Shown here: positions 9,659 through 18,180 of the stretch, piece after piece
Position numbering within the stretch: the stretch's first letter is position 1
Layout: every line of letters begins with the position of its first letter
Source: Sphingobacterium phlebotomi
Lineage (GTDB): Bacteria > Bacteroidota > Bacteroidia > Sphingobacteriales > Sphingobacteriaceae
Length of the DNA: 64,000 nucleotides
Reading direction: 5' to 3'
Assembly: GCF_008180195.1 (NCBI RefSeq)
Contig: NZ_VTAV01000001.1
Coordinates: forward strand, 930,001-994,000
Program-made: the position numbers and the translations under genes
Notes under the pieces: generated by a model
Database searches by the model: none
The model's input: only the letters and a program-made list of their open reading frames with translations
Told to the model about the DNA's origin: nothing

Positions 9659-10843
9659 ATGAAGAAAATAACGCTACATCGAGGGAAAGATAAGGCCGCA
9701 TGGCAGTTGCATCCTTGGGTCTTTTCCGGCGCTATCCAAGAAGTGGATGACAAACCTCGCAACGGTGATATCGTAAAGGTTTTTAATAACGACCGCGAAT
9801 TTATAGCGTACGGTGTTTACAATGCGCATTCAAGGGTAGCAGTCCGGTTATTGGAATGGAATCAACAATATCCAATAGACGAAGCATGGTGGCGCAATCG
9901 GATACGGCGTGCCGCAGAACTGAAAATCCATTTGCTAACGGGTCAGAACAATACCGTGCGGCTGATTTTTGCGGAAGCTGATTTTTTGCCTGGGCTTATT
10001 GTCGATAAATTTGGTGATTTCTTATCGGTACAAATACATTCTTCTGGTATAGAAGCGGTAAAGACCATCATTGTGGATGAACTGGTGCAGCTTTTAAAAC
10101 CCAAAGGGATCTACGAGCGAAGCGACTTAAATGCGCGTCAACACGAAGGGTTGCCTGACACGAATGGCTTGTTGTACGGCGATATGCCATCCGAATTTGT
10201 CGATGTCATAGAAAATGATATTCGTTATCAAATCAATATTATTGAAGGACAGAAATCGGGTTTTTATTGTGATCAACGGGATAATCGTTCATTAACGGCG
10301 CAGTATGTCAAAGGGAAACGTGTGTTAGACTGTTTCTGTTACTCCGGTGGGTTTACATTGAATGCTTTTAAAGCAGGTGCTTCTTCCGTTGTTTCTGTGG
10401 ATAGTTCTGCTTTAGCTATAGAAACTTTGCATAAAAATATAGGATTAAATGGTTTTAATCCCACTATGCATAGAGCAATACAGGCCGACGTCAATAAATA
10501 TCTTCGCCAACTGGGAGAGGAGGGTGAGAAGTTTGATGTTATTATTTTAGATCCTCCAAAGTATGCACCGTCTCGTTCTGCGCTAGATAAGGCGGCTAGG
10601 GCATATAAAGATTTGAATAGACGCGCATTGCTCCTGTTGGAAAGCGATGGATTATTGGCTACGTTTTCTTGTTCGGGAGCGATGGATATCGATACCTTTA
10701 AGCAAGTTGTCGCTTGGGCTGCATTGGATGCCGGAAAGGAAATTCAGTTTATTAGACAATTTAATCAGCCGGAGGATCATCCTGTTCGGGCATCATTTCC
10801 AGAAGGTGAATATTTAAAAGGATTATTGGTTCGGGTAGTATAG
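9659..10843 (+). CDS. rlmI: Class I SAM-dependent rRNA methyltransferase (RlmI-like)
   Basis: 394 residues, close to E. coli RlmI (396), which methylates C5 of a cytosine in 23S rRNA. An N-terminal PUA-type RNA-binding domain (about 1-75, LHRGKDKAAWQLHPWVFSGA) is followed by a linker domain and a Rossmann methyltransferase. SAM motif I is RVLDCFCYSGGFTLNAF (about 222-238), the catalytic-side motif is ILDPPKYAPSR (about 298-308), and a later conserved Cys lies in ATFSCSGAM. Monocistronic: it follows the susD terminator and precedes a separate promoter. The exact target base is inferred from the family. Confidence 0.85.
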   Translation: MKKITLHRGKDKAAWQLHPWVFSGAIQEVDDKPRNGDIVKVFNNDREFIAYGVYNAHSRVAVRLLEWNQQYPIDEAWWRNRIRRAAELKIHLLTGQNNTVRLIFAEADFLPGLIVDKFGDFLSVQIHSSGIEAVKTIIVDELVQLLKPKGIYERSDLNARQHEGLPDTNGLLYGDMPSEFVDVIENDIRYQINIIEGQKSGFYCDQRDNRSLTAQYVKGKRVLDCFCYSGGFTLNAFKAGASSVVSVDSSALAIETLHKNIGLNGFNPTMHRAIQADVNKYLRQLGEEGEKFDVIILDPPKYAPSRSALDKAARAYKDLNRRALLLLESDGLLATFSCSGAMDIDTFKQVVAWAALDAGKEIQFIRQFNQPEDHPVRASFPEGEYLKGLLVRVV

Positions 10844-10891
10844 AGGAAATGGATATTTGACAAAAACATGAAAATGTTCAAAAAGTAAAGC

Positions 10892-10922
10892 TTTGATAAG
10901 ACAGTAATACATGGTAACTTTG
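10892..10922 (+). promoter_or_regulatory. Canonical Bacteroidota promoter for the fatty acid hydroxylase
   Basis: TTTG (10892-10895), exactly 19 bases, then TAACTTTG (10915-10922). This matches the -33/-7 consensus fully. Its predicted start of transcription, a few bases downstream, lies past the upstream in-frame start at 10924, so translation must begin at ATG 10945. Confidence 0.85.
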
Positions 10923-10944
10923 TTTGCTATCAAAACTATTTCTT

Positions 10945-11634
10945 ATGGCAAAGAAGTTATATGTTTCTAACGCTACCGAATCTTCTCGGATGTTTAAAAA
11001 TAATTTTTTGGAATCCTTGACCAAGGTACATTATAGTGTACCTTTGATATTTTGGATTCCGGTAATAGGTTATTTTATCTATAAGGCCTATGCAAAAGGA
11101 GAGATGTCTGTCGGAGATATCGCTTTGTATTATTTCGCTGGCTTGGCTTTTTGGACATTAGCAGAATATGTATTGCACCGTTGGATATTTCATTATGAAC
11201 CAACTTCCAATTGGGGTAAACGTATACACTTTATTTTTCATGGTGTACATCACGATTATCCAAAAGACCGTTTGCGGCTGGTGATGCCGTTATCGGCGAG
11301 TATTCCACTAGCCGCTATTATCTATTTTATTTTCAGTCTATTCCTGCCGGAATTTATATTGGCATCTTTTTTCGCTGGATTTCTATTAGGATACCTGATC
11401 TATGATGAATGCCATTACGCCATGCACCATGCAAATTTTAAATCGGGTTTATTCAAGAAAATAAAGGATCACCATATGTTACATCACTATTCCGATCCAG
11501 AACATGGGTTCGGCGTTAGTTCAGCGATATGGGATGTTATATTCAACTCTGGTTTTAAGAAAAAAAAGAAGAGTACGAGTCTACCACCGTATCAACGCCG
11601 ATCCCCACGTAAATCCAGCGCCAAAGGCGGCTAA
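10945..11634 (+). CDS. Membrane fatty acid hydroxylase (FA2H/sterol desaturase superfamily)
   Basis: A di-iron membrane hydroxylase of 229 residues, with histidine clusters EYVLHRWIFH, HGVHHDYPKDR, DECHYAMHH and HHMLHHYSDPEHGFG between hydrophobic helices. This spacing matches the fatty acid 2-hydroxylase family acting on sphingolipid or fatty acyl chains. Sphingobacteriaceae make 2-hydroxylated sphingolipids, so that is the likely role (inference). The start is set by the promoter at 10892-10922; the frame also opens at 10924, but that lies at or before the transcription start. The C-terminal tail is lysine- and arginine-rich, and its last 54 bases overlap the convergent fabH-like gene. Confidence 0.85.
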   Translation: MAKKLYVSNATESSRMFKNNFLESLTKVHYSVPLIFWIPVIGYFIYKAYAKGEMSVGDIALYYFAGLAFWTLAEYVLHRWIFHYEPTSNWGKRIHFIFHGVHHDYPKDRLRLVMPLSASIPLAAIIYFIFSLFLPEFILASFFAGFLLGYLIYDECHYAMHHANFKSGLFKKIKDHHMLHHYSDPEHGFGVSSAIWDVIFNSGFKKKKKSTSLPPYQRRSPRKSSAKGG

Positions 11635-12627
11635 GCAAATAAGATCACCATCTTTGATTTTTCCCTCTTCCCATGCTTCGCATAAAGCAATGGGAACCGA
11701 AGCGGCGGTGGTATTGCCGTATTTTTGGATATTGTTAAAAACCTGATCGTCACCCAATCCTAATGTTTTCTGCACAAATTGAGCAATGCGTAGATTGGCT
11801 TGATGCGGTATAAGTAAATCGATATCAGTCGATTGTAGATTATTTTTTGCCAGCGCTTCTTGTATAACTTCCGGAAACTTGACGACCGCTTTTTTGAATA
11901 CTGCTTGCCCATCCATATATGGAAAAGCAGAATCATCTTCCAACATTTCTTTTGTAAAGAGCATGCCACCGAGTTCCTGCTCTGGCCAGTTTGGCTGTTT
12001 GTCCAACCACATTCCACCGGAAGTTCCAGGATAATACATAGCAAGTTTTTCAGCCTCAGCACCGTCCGAGTGTAAATGGGTGCTGAGAATACCTTTTCCA
12101 GCTTCGGTGGTCGGCTGTACCACAACGGCGCCGGCACCATCGCCAAAGATAACCGAAACTGCACGCCCGCGGGTGGAATAATCCAACGCAAAAGAATGTT
12201 TTTCAGAGCCGACAACCAAGATGTTTTTGTACATCCCTGTTTTGATGAACTGGTCAGCAATAGAGAGTGCGTACACGAAGCCCGAACACTGATTTCTAAT
12301 ATCAAGTGCGCCTACCTCTTTCATGCCCATTTCGCGTTGTAATAACACCCCGCAACCCGGAAAATAATAGTCGGGAGAAAGAGTTGCGAATATGATGAAA
12401 TCAATATCTTCTGCTGTTGTATCTGCCCGTTCGATCGCAATCTTAGCCGCTTCGATCCCCATCGTGGTAGTCGTTTCTCCGATGCGGTCAGCATAGCGTC
12501 GCTCTTTAATGCCTGTTCGCTCTTGGATCCATTCATCGCTGGTATCCATAAACCGGGTAAGGTCATGATTTGTATATACATTTTTAGGCACGTAATATCC
12601 TATGCCGATAATTTTTGATTGAAACAT
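11581..12627 (-). CDS. fabH: 3-oxoacyl-ACP synthase III (KASIII)
   Basis: Condenses a primer acyl-CoA with malonyl-ACP. 348 residues with the thiolase-fold catalytic triad: Cys in RNQCSGFVYAL, His in PHQANLRI and Asn in YGNTTAAS. The start MFQSKIIGIGYYVP follows a purine-rich AGGAAAGGAAG; an upstream ATG at 12645 would add six residues. It faces the fatty acid hydroxylase gene and overlaps it tail to tail by 54 bp, with the stop at 11581. Organisms of this group often carry more than one KASIII, so it may serve branched-chain priming or a specialised lipid rather than bulk synthesis. The neighbouring hydroxylase makes a lipid role likely but does not prove a shared pathway. Confidence 0.9.
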   Translation of the reverse strand: MFQSKIIGIGYYVPKNVYTNHDLTRFMDTSDEWIQERTGIKERRYADRIGETTTTMGIEAAKIAIERADTTAEDIDFIIFATLSPDYYFPGCGVLLQREMGMKEVGALDIRNQCSGFVYALSIADQFIKTGMYKNILVVGSEKHSFALDYSTRGRAVSVIFGDGAGAVVVQPTTEAGKGILSTHLHSDGAEAEKLAMYYPGTSGGMWLDKQPNWPEQELGGMLFTKEMLEDDSAFPYMDGQAVFKKAVVKFPEVIQEALAKNNLQSTDIDLLIPHQANLRIAQFVQKTLGLGDDQVFNNIQKYGNTTAASVPIALCEAWEEGKIKDGDLICLAAFGAGFTWGSALIRW

Positions 12628-12684
12628 CTTACTTCCTTTCCTCATGATTAGTCTGTAAAGCTACATATTTTTTAAAATATTAGT

Positions 12685-12692
12685 TATTTTTG
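12685..12692 (+). promoter_or_regulatory. -7 element abutting clpS
   Basis: TATTTTTG ends 4 bases before ATG 12697; no TTTG is found 18-20 bases upstream. It suggests a leaderless or very short leader transcript. Confidence 0.45.
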
Positions 12693-12696
12693 TAGC

Positions 12697-12978
12697 ATGG
12701 GTGTACAAACAGAGCAAGAAGCGTTTACGCTGGAAGAGATATTAGCAGCTGTCCAATCTTCAAACCGTCTGATTCTGTGGAATGACGAAATCAATACATT
12801 TGATCATGTCATTGATTGCCTAATGAAGCATTTGCAATATTCGGAAGCCCAAGCCGAACAAATCGCATGGAAAGTGCATACAGAAGGTAAATGCGCTGTA
12901 CTCGAGGGCTCTTTAACCGAGATGGAAGTATACCGGAAAATCCTTAAATCCGAAGGATTGACTGTCTCCGTTGAGTAA
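12697..12978 (+). CDS. clpS: ATP-dependent Clp protease adaptor ClpS
   Basis: A 93-residue adaptor that binds the N-domain of ClpA/ClpC and delivers N-degron substrates. The core runs from LILWNDEINTFDHVIDCLMK (about 25-44) through HTEGKCAVLEGSLTEME (about 65-81). The N-D-E loop and the conserved H-x-x-G-x-C-x-V stretch are recognisable. It stands alone between the KASIII gene (divergent) and a TonB-type barrel gene. A 7-bp inverted repeat ATCGTAA/TTACGAT (13019-13040) follows it but lacks a T-run. Confidence 0.88.
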   Translation: MGVQTEQEAFTLEEILAAVQSSNRLILWNDEINTFDHVIDCLMKHLQYSEAQAEQIAWKVHTEGKCAVLEGSLTEMEVYRKILKSEGLTVSVE

Positions 12979-13092
12979 TTTTTTTGTTTCTTTTTTTGAG
13001 GTAATAAAAGAAAACCACATCGTAATAATGCGGTTACGATAGAACGATAGCAGCTTTTATTTTGTTTTTTTGTAGAAAGGACATTTTTTCAC

Positions 13093-15591
13093 ATGATATT
13101 TACTCGAAACTTGAAGCTGATTTTCTTTATTATTTTTTGCCCGCTATTTCTTTTTGCACAACAAGGGACGATAGAAACGATTATTATTGATGAGGAGACA
13201 GACGAGCCTATCATAGGCGCCAGTGCTTCTCTTCTCCAACAATCCAATCAAAGTTATATCCAAGGAGCACAGAGCGACGTCGACGGAAAACTGGTATTTT
13301 CTGATGTTGATTTTGGCACCTATGCGATCCGGATTACTTACGTTGGAAAAGAAAATGTTCTTATTGAAAATGTACGCGTGGCGAATCCACAAGCTGTAAA
13401 ACTGGCTCGGGTATCCATGATGGATGATGGTAAGCTGATTGAAGAGGTCGTCGTGGAGGGACGTGTGCCCGATATGCGTCTGGGAATTGATAAAAAGGTA
13501 TTTGATGTCTCGCAAAGTCTGGTCAGCGTGGGTGGTTCAGCCAGTGATTTGTTGCAGAATGTGCCCACGCTTGACGTCGATGCCGATGGGAATGTTTCTC
13601 TCCGAGGTTCCAACAGCGTGAAGATTTTGATTGATGGAAGAGAGTCCGCGATGGCCGGATCGGATATCAATGCATTGTTACAATCCTTGCCTGCCAATAG
13701 CATAGAAAAGGTTGAACTTATTACAAACCCGTCTGCCAAATATGATGCGGAGGGCCAATCGGGTATCATTAATATTATTTTAAAAAAGAACGTGAGAACC
13801 GGGTTGAATGGTAGTGCGACGGTATCGGGTGGTTCTTATGATAACTACAATGCTGGGGTGGACTTGAATTACCGAGATCGCAAGTTTAATTTCTTTGGCG
13901 GATATAATTATGCGAATAGAGTTCGTCCGGGTGATGATTTTAATGATAATACACAACTCATCGATGGCGTAATTCAGGATAATAGTCCCCGTACCATTAG
14001 CACGAGTGAAAATAACCGGAAAGGTAAGAACCATACTTTTCGGTTTGGTACGGATTGGTACGCCGCACCGAAAACTACGTTTAGCTTGGGAGCGAATGTC
14101 AGCGTTCGCGATAATGATAGACGTTCGGATATTGATTATCGTTATTTTCATGTCCCAAATCTAGGGGATCGATCTTCTCGAATTTCACAACAGTACGAAG
14201 AAGATCTAGGTGTGGATGTAACCTTTGACGTTAAGCAGGAGTTCAAAAGAGAAGGAGAGGAAATTACCGCCAATATTACTTATGGAAATGACACGGAAGA
14301 TGGGACGAATGATTTTTATCAAACTTATGCAAATGGGCGTGCACCATTCGAGCGTCAGAATGTGACGAGTGAGGCTGGTAAGAATTGGAATTTTCAAGTG
14401 GATTATGTCCTGCCGTTCGAGGAAGACCATAAATTTGAAGCAGGTTACCGTACTATTGTGCGCAACAGTGAAGATTCCCAATGGTCGGAAGTATTGGATA
14501 CCTTGACCGGAAGATTTATGCCGGATTTTGGTGTCAGCAACGATTTTGATCTGACGAATAGTGTGCATGCATTATATGCGAATTATCAACGAAAGCTGAC
14601 AGAGAAATTAGGTATGCAAGTAGGGCTGCGTGGAGAGCAAACCTATTTAAGGTCTACTTACTATAATTTAGATCCAGACGCACCCGAAGATGAAAAAAGA
14701 AATGACGGAAATCAAGATTTCTTTCGTCTTTACCCGAGTGCTTTTTTGTCGTATGAAGTGGGTGATTCCGGTGACAAAGTACAGCTTTCTTATACACGCA
14801 GAGTGCAACGCCCACGAGGGTGGCAGGTGAACCCCTTCGTCAACGTAAATGATGAAATCAATTATCGACAAGGTAATCCAAACTTATTGCCCGAAGATAT
14901 ACATTCCTTTGAATTGAGCTTTGCGAAATTTTATGACAAGTGGAACTTTATTAGTTCCGCGTATTATCGTCGCTCAAGTGATATGATGAGTCCGTTTTTG
15001 AGGGATCCCGAAGAAATAGCGGATATTGTCGGCGACAGAAGTAACGTGACGTATAGTCGCTGGGAAAACGTTTCGAAACAAAATGCGATGGGACTAGAAC
15101 TGATATCAAAAGTGAACTTTCTGCGGTGGTGGGATGCAACGGCAAATGTTAACTTGTTTTATGATAAAACCATGCCTTATGCAGAATTCAACACGGGAGA
15201 TGTAGAGAACTTCAGCTGGAACGGAAACATCAATACCAATGTGAAATTTGCAAAATCTACCACTTTGCAGGCTCGTGGTTTCTACCGTGCTCCCCGAAAA
15301 TGGGTACAGGGACGGATGCGTTCGATGACGGGGCTCGATGTGGCGGTACGTCAAGATGTGTTGGCCGGTAAAGGGAGCGTGATGTTTAATGTGCGTGATG
15401 TATTCAACAGCCAACGGTTCCGTATGGAAAATAACTTGCCTACCCAGTTCAACCAAAGGGAAAGTCGATGGATGCGTCGCATGTTCTCGTTGTCCTTTAC
15501 TTACCGCTTCGGTATTCAGGATTTGACCAAGAAACGGGAAGATCGTGGAGGAGATAGTGGTATGGATGAAGGCATGGAGGGAGGCTTTTAA
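13093..15591 (+). CDS. TonB-dependent receptor-like outer membrane beta-barrel protein
   Basis: 832 residues. The signal peptide is about 1-22 (LKLIFFIIFCPLFLFAQ). Then come a carboxypeptidase-regulatory-like beta-sandwich (about 24-105), a plug (about 120-225) containing DLLQNVPTLDVDADGNVSLRG and LIDGRESAMAG, and a barrel matching the 'outer membrane beta-barrel family' (OMP_b-brl_3) rather than SusC. It ends in an unusual acidic/glycine tail (GGDSGMDEGMEGGF) after the last barrel strand FTYRFG. No SusD partner follows, so it is probably a stand-alone receptor. The substrate cannot be inferred. Confidence 0.85.
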   Translation: MIFTRNLKLIFFIIFCPLFLFAQQGTIETIIIDEETDEPIIGASASLLQQSNQSYIQGAQSDVDGKLVFSDVDFGTYAIRITYVGKENVLIENVRVANPQAVKLARVSMMDDGKLIEEVVVEGRVPDMRLGIDKKVFDVSQSLVSVGGSASDLLQNVPTLDVDADGNVSLRGSNSVKILIDGRESAMAGSDINALLQSLPANSIEKVELITNPSAKYDAEGQSGIINIILKKNVRTGLNGSATVSGGSYDNYNAGVDLNYRDRKFNFFGGYNYANRVRPGDDFNDNTQLIDGVIQDNSPRTISTSENNRKGKNHTFRFGTDWYAAPKTTFSLGANVSVRDNDRRSDIDYRYFHVPNLGDRSSRISQQYEEDLGVDVTFDVKQEFKREGEEITANITYGNDTEDGTNDFYQTYANGRAPFERQNVTSEAGKNWNFQVDYVLPFEEDHKFEAGYRTIVRNSEDSQWSEVLDTLTGRFMPDFGVSNDFDLTNSVHALYANYQRKLTEKLGMQVGLRGEQTYLRSTYYNLDPDAPEDEKRNDGNQDFFRLYPSAFLSYEVGDSGDKVQLSYTRRVQRPRGWQVNPFVNVNDEINYRQGNPNLLPEDIHSFELSFAKFYDKWNFISSAYYRRSSDMMSPFLRDPEEIADIVGDRSNVTYSRWENVSKQNAMGLELISKVNFLRWWDATANVNLFYDKTMPYAEFNTGDVENFSWNGNINTNVKFAKSTTLQARGFYRAPRKWVQGRMRSMTGLDVAVRQDVLAGKGSVMFNVRDVFNSQRFRMENNLPTQFNQRESRWMRRMFSLSFTYRFGIQDLTKKREDRGGDSGMDEGMEGGF

Positions 15592-15616
15592 AAATTCATA
15601 TATTTTTCTACCTTTA
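15586..15616 (+). promoter_or_regulatory. Probable promoter of the DUF1080 gene
   Basis: TTTT (15586-15589), exactly 19 bases, then TACCTTTA (15609-15616), one base from TAnnTTTG. It starts within the last codons of the preceding gene and suggests independent transcription. Confidence 0.4.
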
Positions 15617-15632
15617 GCGAACAACTAAAAAG

Positions 15633-16457
15633 ATGCGTTTTAATATGAAGAAAAAATTTATGTATATGGTAGGAATGGTCGTATTGTTGTCCACTACTAT
15701 TTGTCAGGCACAAGACGCCACTACTGGCGACAATGTTCCGCCGTATGAATTGAATAACCTTCCGAAAGTTGATATTAACAAATTTCAGAAAAATTCGGAT
15801 GGTGCCTATGTACTGTTTAACGGCACATCGTTGGAAGGTTGGCGAGGGTACAACAAAGAGAAAGTTCCCGGAAAATGGATGATCGAAAACGGTACGTTGA
15901 AATTCTCCAGTAAAGGATCTGGATTGACTAAAGAAGATGGTGGAGACATTATCTTTGCGCACGATTTTCAAAATTTTGAACTGGAATTTGAATGGAAGAT
16001 TTCCCATGCAGGTAATTCAGGCGTATTTTTCTTAGCAAAAGAAGTAAAAGGACAAGCTATATATATATCGAGTCCGGAGTACCAATTGTTGGATAATGAG
16101 AATCACCCTGATGCTAAACAAGGGGTCGATGGCAATCGAAAATCGGGATCCCTTTATGATATGATTCCGGCAAAACCACAAAATGGTAAACCAGCGGGAG
16201 AATGGAATAAAGCGAAGATCGTTGTAAACAATGGAAAAGTAACACACTATCAAAATGGTAAGAAAGTCGTGGAATACACCATACGGACGCCAGAGTGGAC
16301 AGCATTACTACAAAACAGCAAGTTTAGCAAAGAAAAATGGCCATTGGCATTTGAATTATTGAAGAATGTCGGTGGAGAATCCAACTCGGGTGTTATCGGG
16401 TTTCAGGATCATGGCGATGATGTGTGGTTGAAGAATATTACCGTAAAGGTGTTGTAA
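15633..16457 (+). CDS. Secreted DUF1080 (3-keto-disaccharide hydrolase) family protein
   Basis: 274 residues with signal peptide MKKKFMYMVGMVVLLSTTICQA (the second Met, at 15645, is a likely alternative start). The DUF1080 concanavalin-like fold covers about 45-272: FNGTSLEGWRGY, the ISHAGNSGVFF strand, a YQLLDNENHPDAK loop and the terminal GVIGFQDHGDDVWLKNI. Members of this family hydrolyse 3-keto-glucosides or bind carbohydrate in the periplasm. No 3-keto-sugar dehydrogenase gene is nearby, so the substrate is not defined. Convergent with the HAD gene and separated from it by a hairpin. Confidence 0.88.
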   Translation: MRFNMKKKFMYMVGMVVLLSTTICQAQDATTGDNVPPYELNNLPKVDINKFQKNSDGAYVLFNGTSLEGWRGYNKEKVPGKWMIENGTLKFSSKGSGLTKEDGGDIIFAHDFQNFELEFEWKISHAGNSGVFFLAKEVKGQAIYISSPEYQLLDNENHPDAKQGVDGNRKSGSLYDMIPAKPQNGKPAGEWNKAKIVVNNGKVTHYQNGKKVVEYTIRTPEWTALLQNSKFSKEKWPLAFELLKNVGGESNSGVIGFQDHGDDVWLKNITVKVL

Positions 16458-16469
16458 TATAATAGTTGC

Positions 16470-16493
16470 AGAGACGCATGCAAATGCGTCTCT
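16470..16493. repeat. AGAGACGCAT palindrome, possible bidirectional terminator
   Basis: Perfect 10-bp arms AGAGACGCAT / ATGCGTCTCT around a GCAA tetraloop, between two convergent genes. T-runs are weak (ATTTT on +, TTGC side on -). The GAGACGC core resembles dispersed GTAGAGACGC-type palindromes known from other bacteria; that link is from memory and untested. Confidence 0.65.
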
Positions 16494-16499
16494 ACAATT

Positions 16500-17201
16500 T
16501 TAAAAAACCTGTTGCAATTCTCCCAAATCACGAATCATGTGACGGACATCCCTTGGCTGTTCGAGACCAATTGTGTTAAAAAAGATAGCTTCGAGCCCGG
16601 CGTTTTGTGCACCTCGAACATCAGCATCAAGGTTATCTCCAATCATGACAGATGTCTTTCTCTCCGCTTCTCCATTCTGCAAGGCATGTTCGAAGATTCT
16701 CGGATCTGGTTTATTAACACCGAATAATTCTGAAATAACGACTGTTTTAAAATAGGGTTTTAATTTGCTGTGCTCTAGTTTCTTTTCGCAAGCTTCTTTG
16801 AAACCATTCGATATTAGATGTAATTTATATTTGCTCTGCAGATATTCTAATGTTTCGATGGCATTTGGGAAGAGATTAGTCTTGGTCGGACAGATGTTCA
16901 GATATTCTTCCTCAAACGCTCCGGGAAACAACTTCGGGTTAACGCCTAGTTGGGTAAAGGTATCGGCAAACCGTAGCCTCCGCAAGGTGGGTTTATCAAT
17001 TTTTCCATGGTGGTAAAGTGCCCAAAGACGATGATTATTTACGGTGTATGTTTCTATAAAGAGGTCAGAGTCAGCCTTTCCAGTCAATTTATCAAAATGA
17101 TATTTGTAGTAAAGTTCGTGTAGCGTTTCTTGTGCATTCTTGTCAAAATCCCAAATAGTGTGGTCTAAATCGAAGAAAATATCTTTTTTGTCGAAAAACA
17201 T
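16500..17201 (-). CDS. HAD-family noncanonical pyrimidine nucleotidase (YjjG-like)
   Basis: A 233-residue haloacid-dehalogenase phosphatase. Motif I is FDLDHTIWDF (nucleophile Asp in DLDHT), motif II is LISNG, motif III is a lysine in GVNKPDPRIF, and motif IV is IGDNLDADVRGA. The W-D-F after motif I and the helical cap fit the YjjG subfamily, which removes phosphate from noncanonical pyrimidine nucleotides. Transcribed away from the sensor-kinase operon with a 100-base divergent gap. A -7 octamer TATCTTTG (minus strand, 17206-17213) abuts its ATG. Confidence 0.87.
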   Translation of the reverse strand: MFFDKKDIFFDLDHTIWDFDKNAQETLHELYYKYHFDKLTGKADSDLFIETYTVNNHRLWALYHHGKIDKPTLRRLRFADTFTQLGVNPKLFPGAFEEEYLNICPTKTNLFPNAIETLEYLQSKYKLHLISNGFKEACEKKLEHSKLKPYFKTVVISELFGVNKPDPRIFEHALQNGEAERKTSVMIGDNLDADVRGAQNAGLEAIFFNTIGLEQPRDVRHMIRDLGELQQVF

Positions 17202-17205
17202 AGTA

Positions 17206-17213
17206 CAAAGATA
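17206..17213 (-). promoter_or_regulatory. -7 element abutting the HAD gene
   Basis: On the minus strand TATCTTTG ends 4 bases before the ATG at 17201, implying a leaderless or nearly leaderless message. No clear -33 element. Confidence 0.5.
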
Positions 17214-17274
17214 GCACCTTTCTTAACCTATTGTCATAATGCGCCGACTATTTCCTTTGAGGTTAACAAATGGT

Positions 17275-17282
17275 TATTTTTG
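17275..17282 (+). promoter_or_regulatory. -7 element of the kinase-heme operon
   Basis: TATTTTTG; a TTTG lies at 17256-17259 with a short 15-base spacer. It lies downstream of the longest in-frame start (17239), so the sensor kinase should begin at ATG 17284 or, more likely, 17302. Confidence 0.45.
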
Positions 17283-17301
17283 CATGACATTAATTTATTG
17301 T

Positions 17302-18180
17302 ATGAAGAGAGCTCTCGTACTGTTTTATTTTTTGGTGTTTTATGCCATTACCCAATTGCTTTGGTGGGGATATCTTCTGGTCAATTACGAACCGGAACGC
17401 AAAGGAATGATTATTGGTGAGGGAATTTTTTTCTTATTGATTTTTATATGGGGGGCGATGCGGCTGAAAAAACTGTTCAGTGGTGAACATAAACAACAAC
17501 AGCAGCAACAGAATTTTTTATTGGCCGTGACCCATGAATTGAAATCACCTTTGGCTTCTGTAAAGCTGTATATACAGACTATTCTAAAACGTGATTTAGA
17601 CAGAGAGCAGCAAAAAGTTTTCCTTTCCAATTCCTTGAAGGATATCGAACGATTGGACGATCTCGTCGAAAATGTGTTGTTGACGACCAAATTGGAGAAC
17701 CGAAGTTTTAATTTTCCGAAAGAAAATTTTAATTTGACGGAATTGGTGGATAATGTGGTGGATAGGTTGCAGAAAAATGCCTGCAGCTCTCAGGTTATAA
17801 GACCGGAACTGGATGAAGAAATTGTTATCCATGCGGATAAATTTGCCATCACCAATGTGGTAAACAACCTCATAGAAAACGCAATAAAATATTCGCCTCC
17901 TTGTGCGACGGTGGAAGTGCAATTAAAAGAAAGAGAAGACAAGAAGATTGTTTTTTCTGTAGCAGACCACGGACAAGGTATACCGGAAGAAGAGAAAAAG
18001 AATATATTCAATAAGTTTTACCGAATAGGCAATGAGTCTACGCGTAAAACTAAAGGCACGGGTTTAGGGTTGTATATAGTGAAGACAGTATTGCAAAAAC
18101 ACAACGCCTCTATTAAGGTAAAAGATAACGCTCCATCTGGGAGTATTTTTGAAGTAACATTTGAAAATTATGCAAACTAA
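17302..18180 (+). CDS. Two-component sensor histidine kinase
   Basis: 292 residues from MKRALVLFYF. Two membrane helices (about 5-26 and 37-54) enclose a very short loop, so no large periplasmic sensor domain is present. The HisKA motif VTHELKSPLAS has the phospho-accepting His at about 78. The ATPase domain shows the N box (NVVNNLIENAIKYS), DHGQGIPEEE (G1), an F box and KGTGLGLYIVK (G2). The start choice rests on the -7 octamer at 17275-17282; longer starts at 17239 and 17284 are in frame. It overlaps the response regulator by 11 bases, and a TPR protein, hemE and hemJ follow. Confidence 0.9.
   Translation: MKRALVLFYFLVFYAITQLLWWGYLLVNYEPERKGMIIGEGIFFLLIFIWGAMRLKKLFSGEHKQQQQQQNFLLAVTHELKSPLASVKLYIQTILKRDLDREQQKVFLSNSLKDIERLDDLVENVLLTTKLENRSFNFPKENFNLTELVDNVVDRLQKNACSSQVIRPELDEEIVIHADKFAITNVVNNLIENAIKYSPPCATVEVQLKEREDKKIVFSVADHGQGIPEEEKKNIFNKFYRIGNESTRKTKGTGLGLYIVKTVLQKHNASIKVKDNAPSGSIFEVTFENYAN

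Noticed and set aside
10924..10944. Upstream start of the fatty acid hydroxylase
   Set aside because: It lies at or before the transcription start expected from the full-consensus promoter at 10892-10922.
13019..13040. ATCGTAA inverted repeat after clpS as a terminator
   Set aside because: Short arms and no T-run; may be chance.
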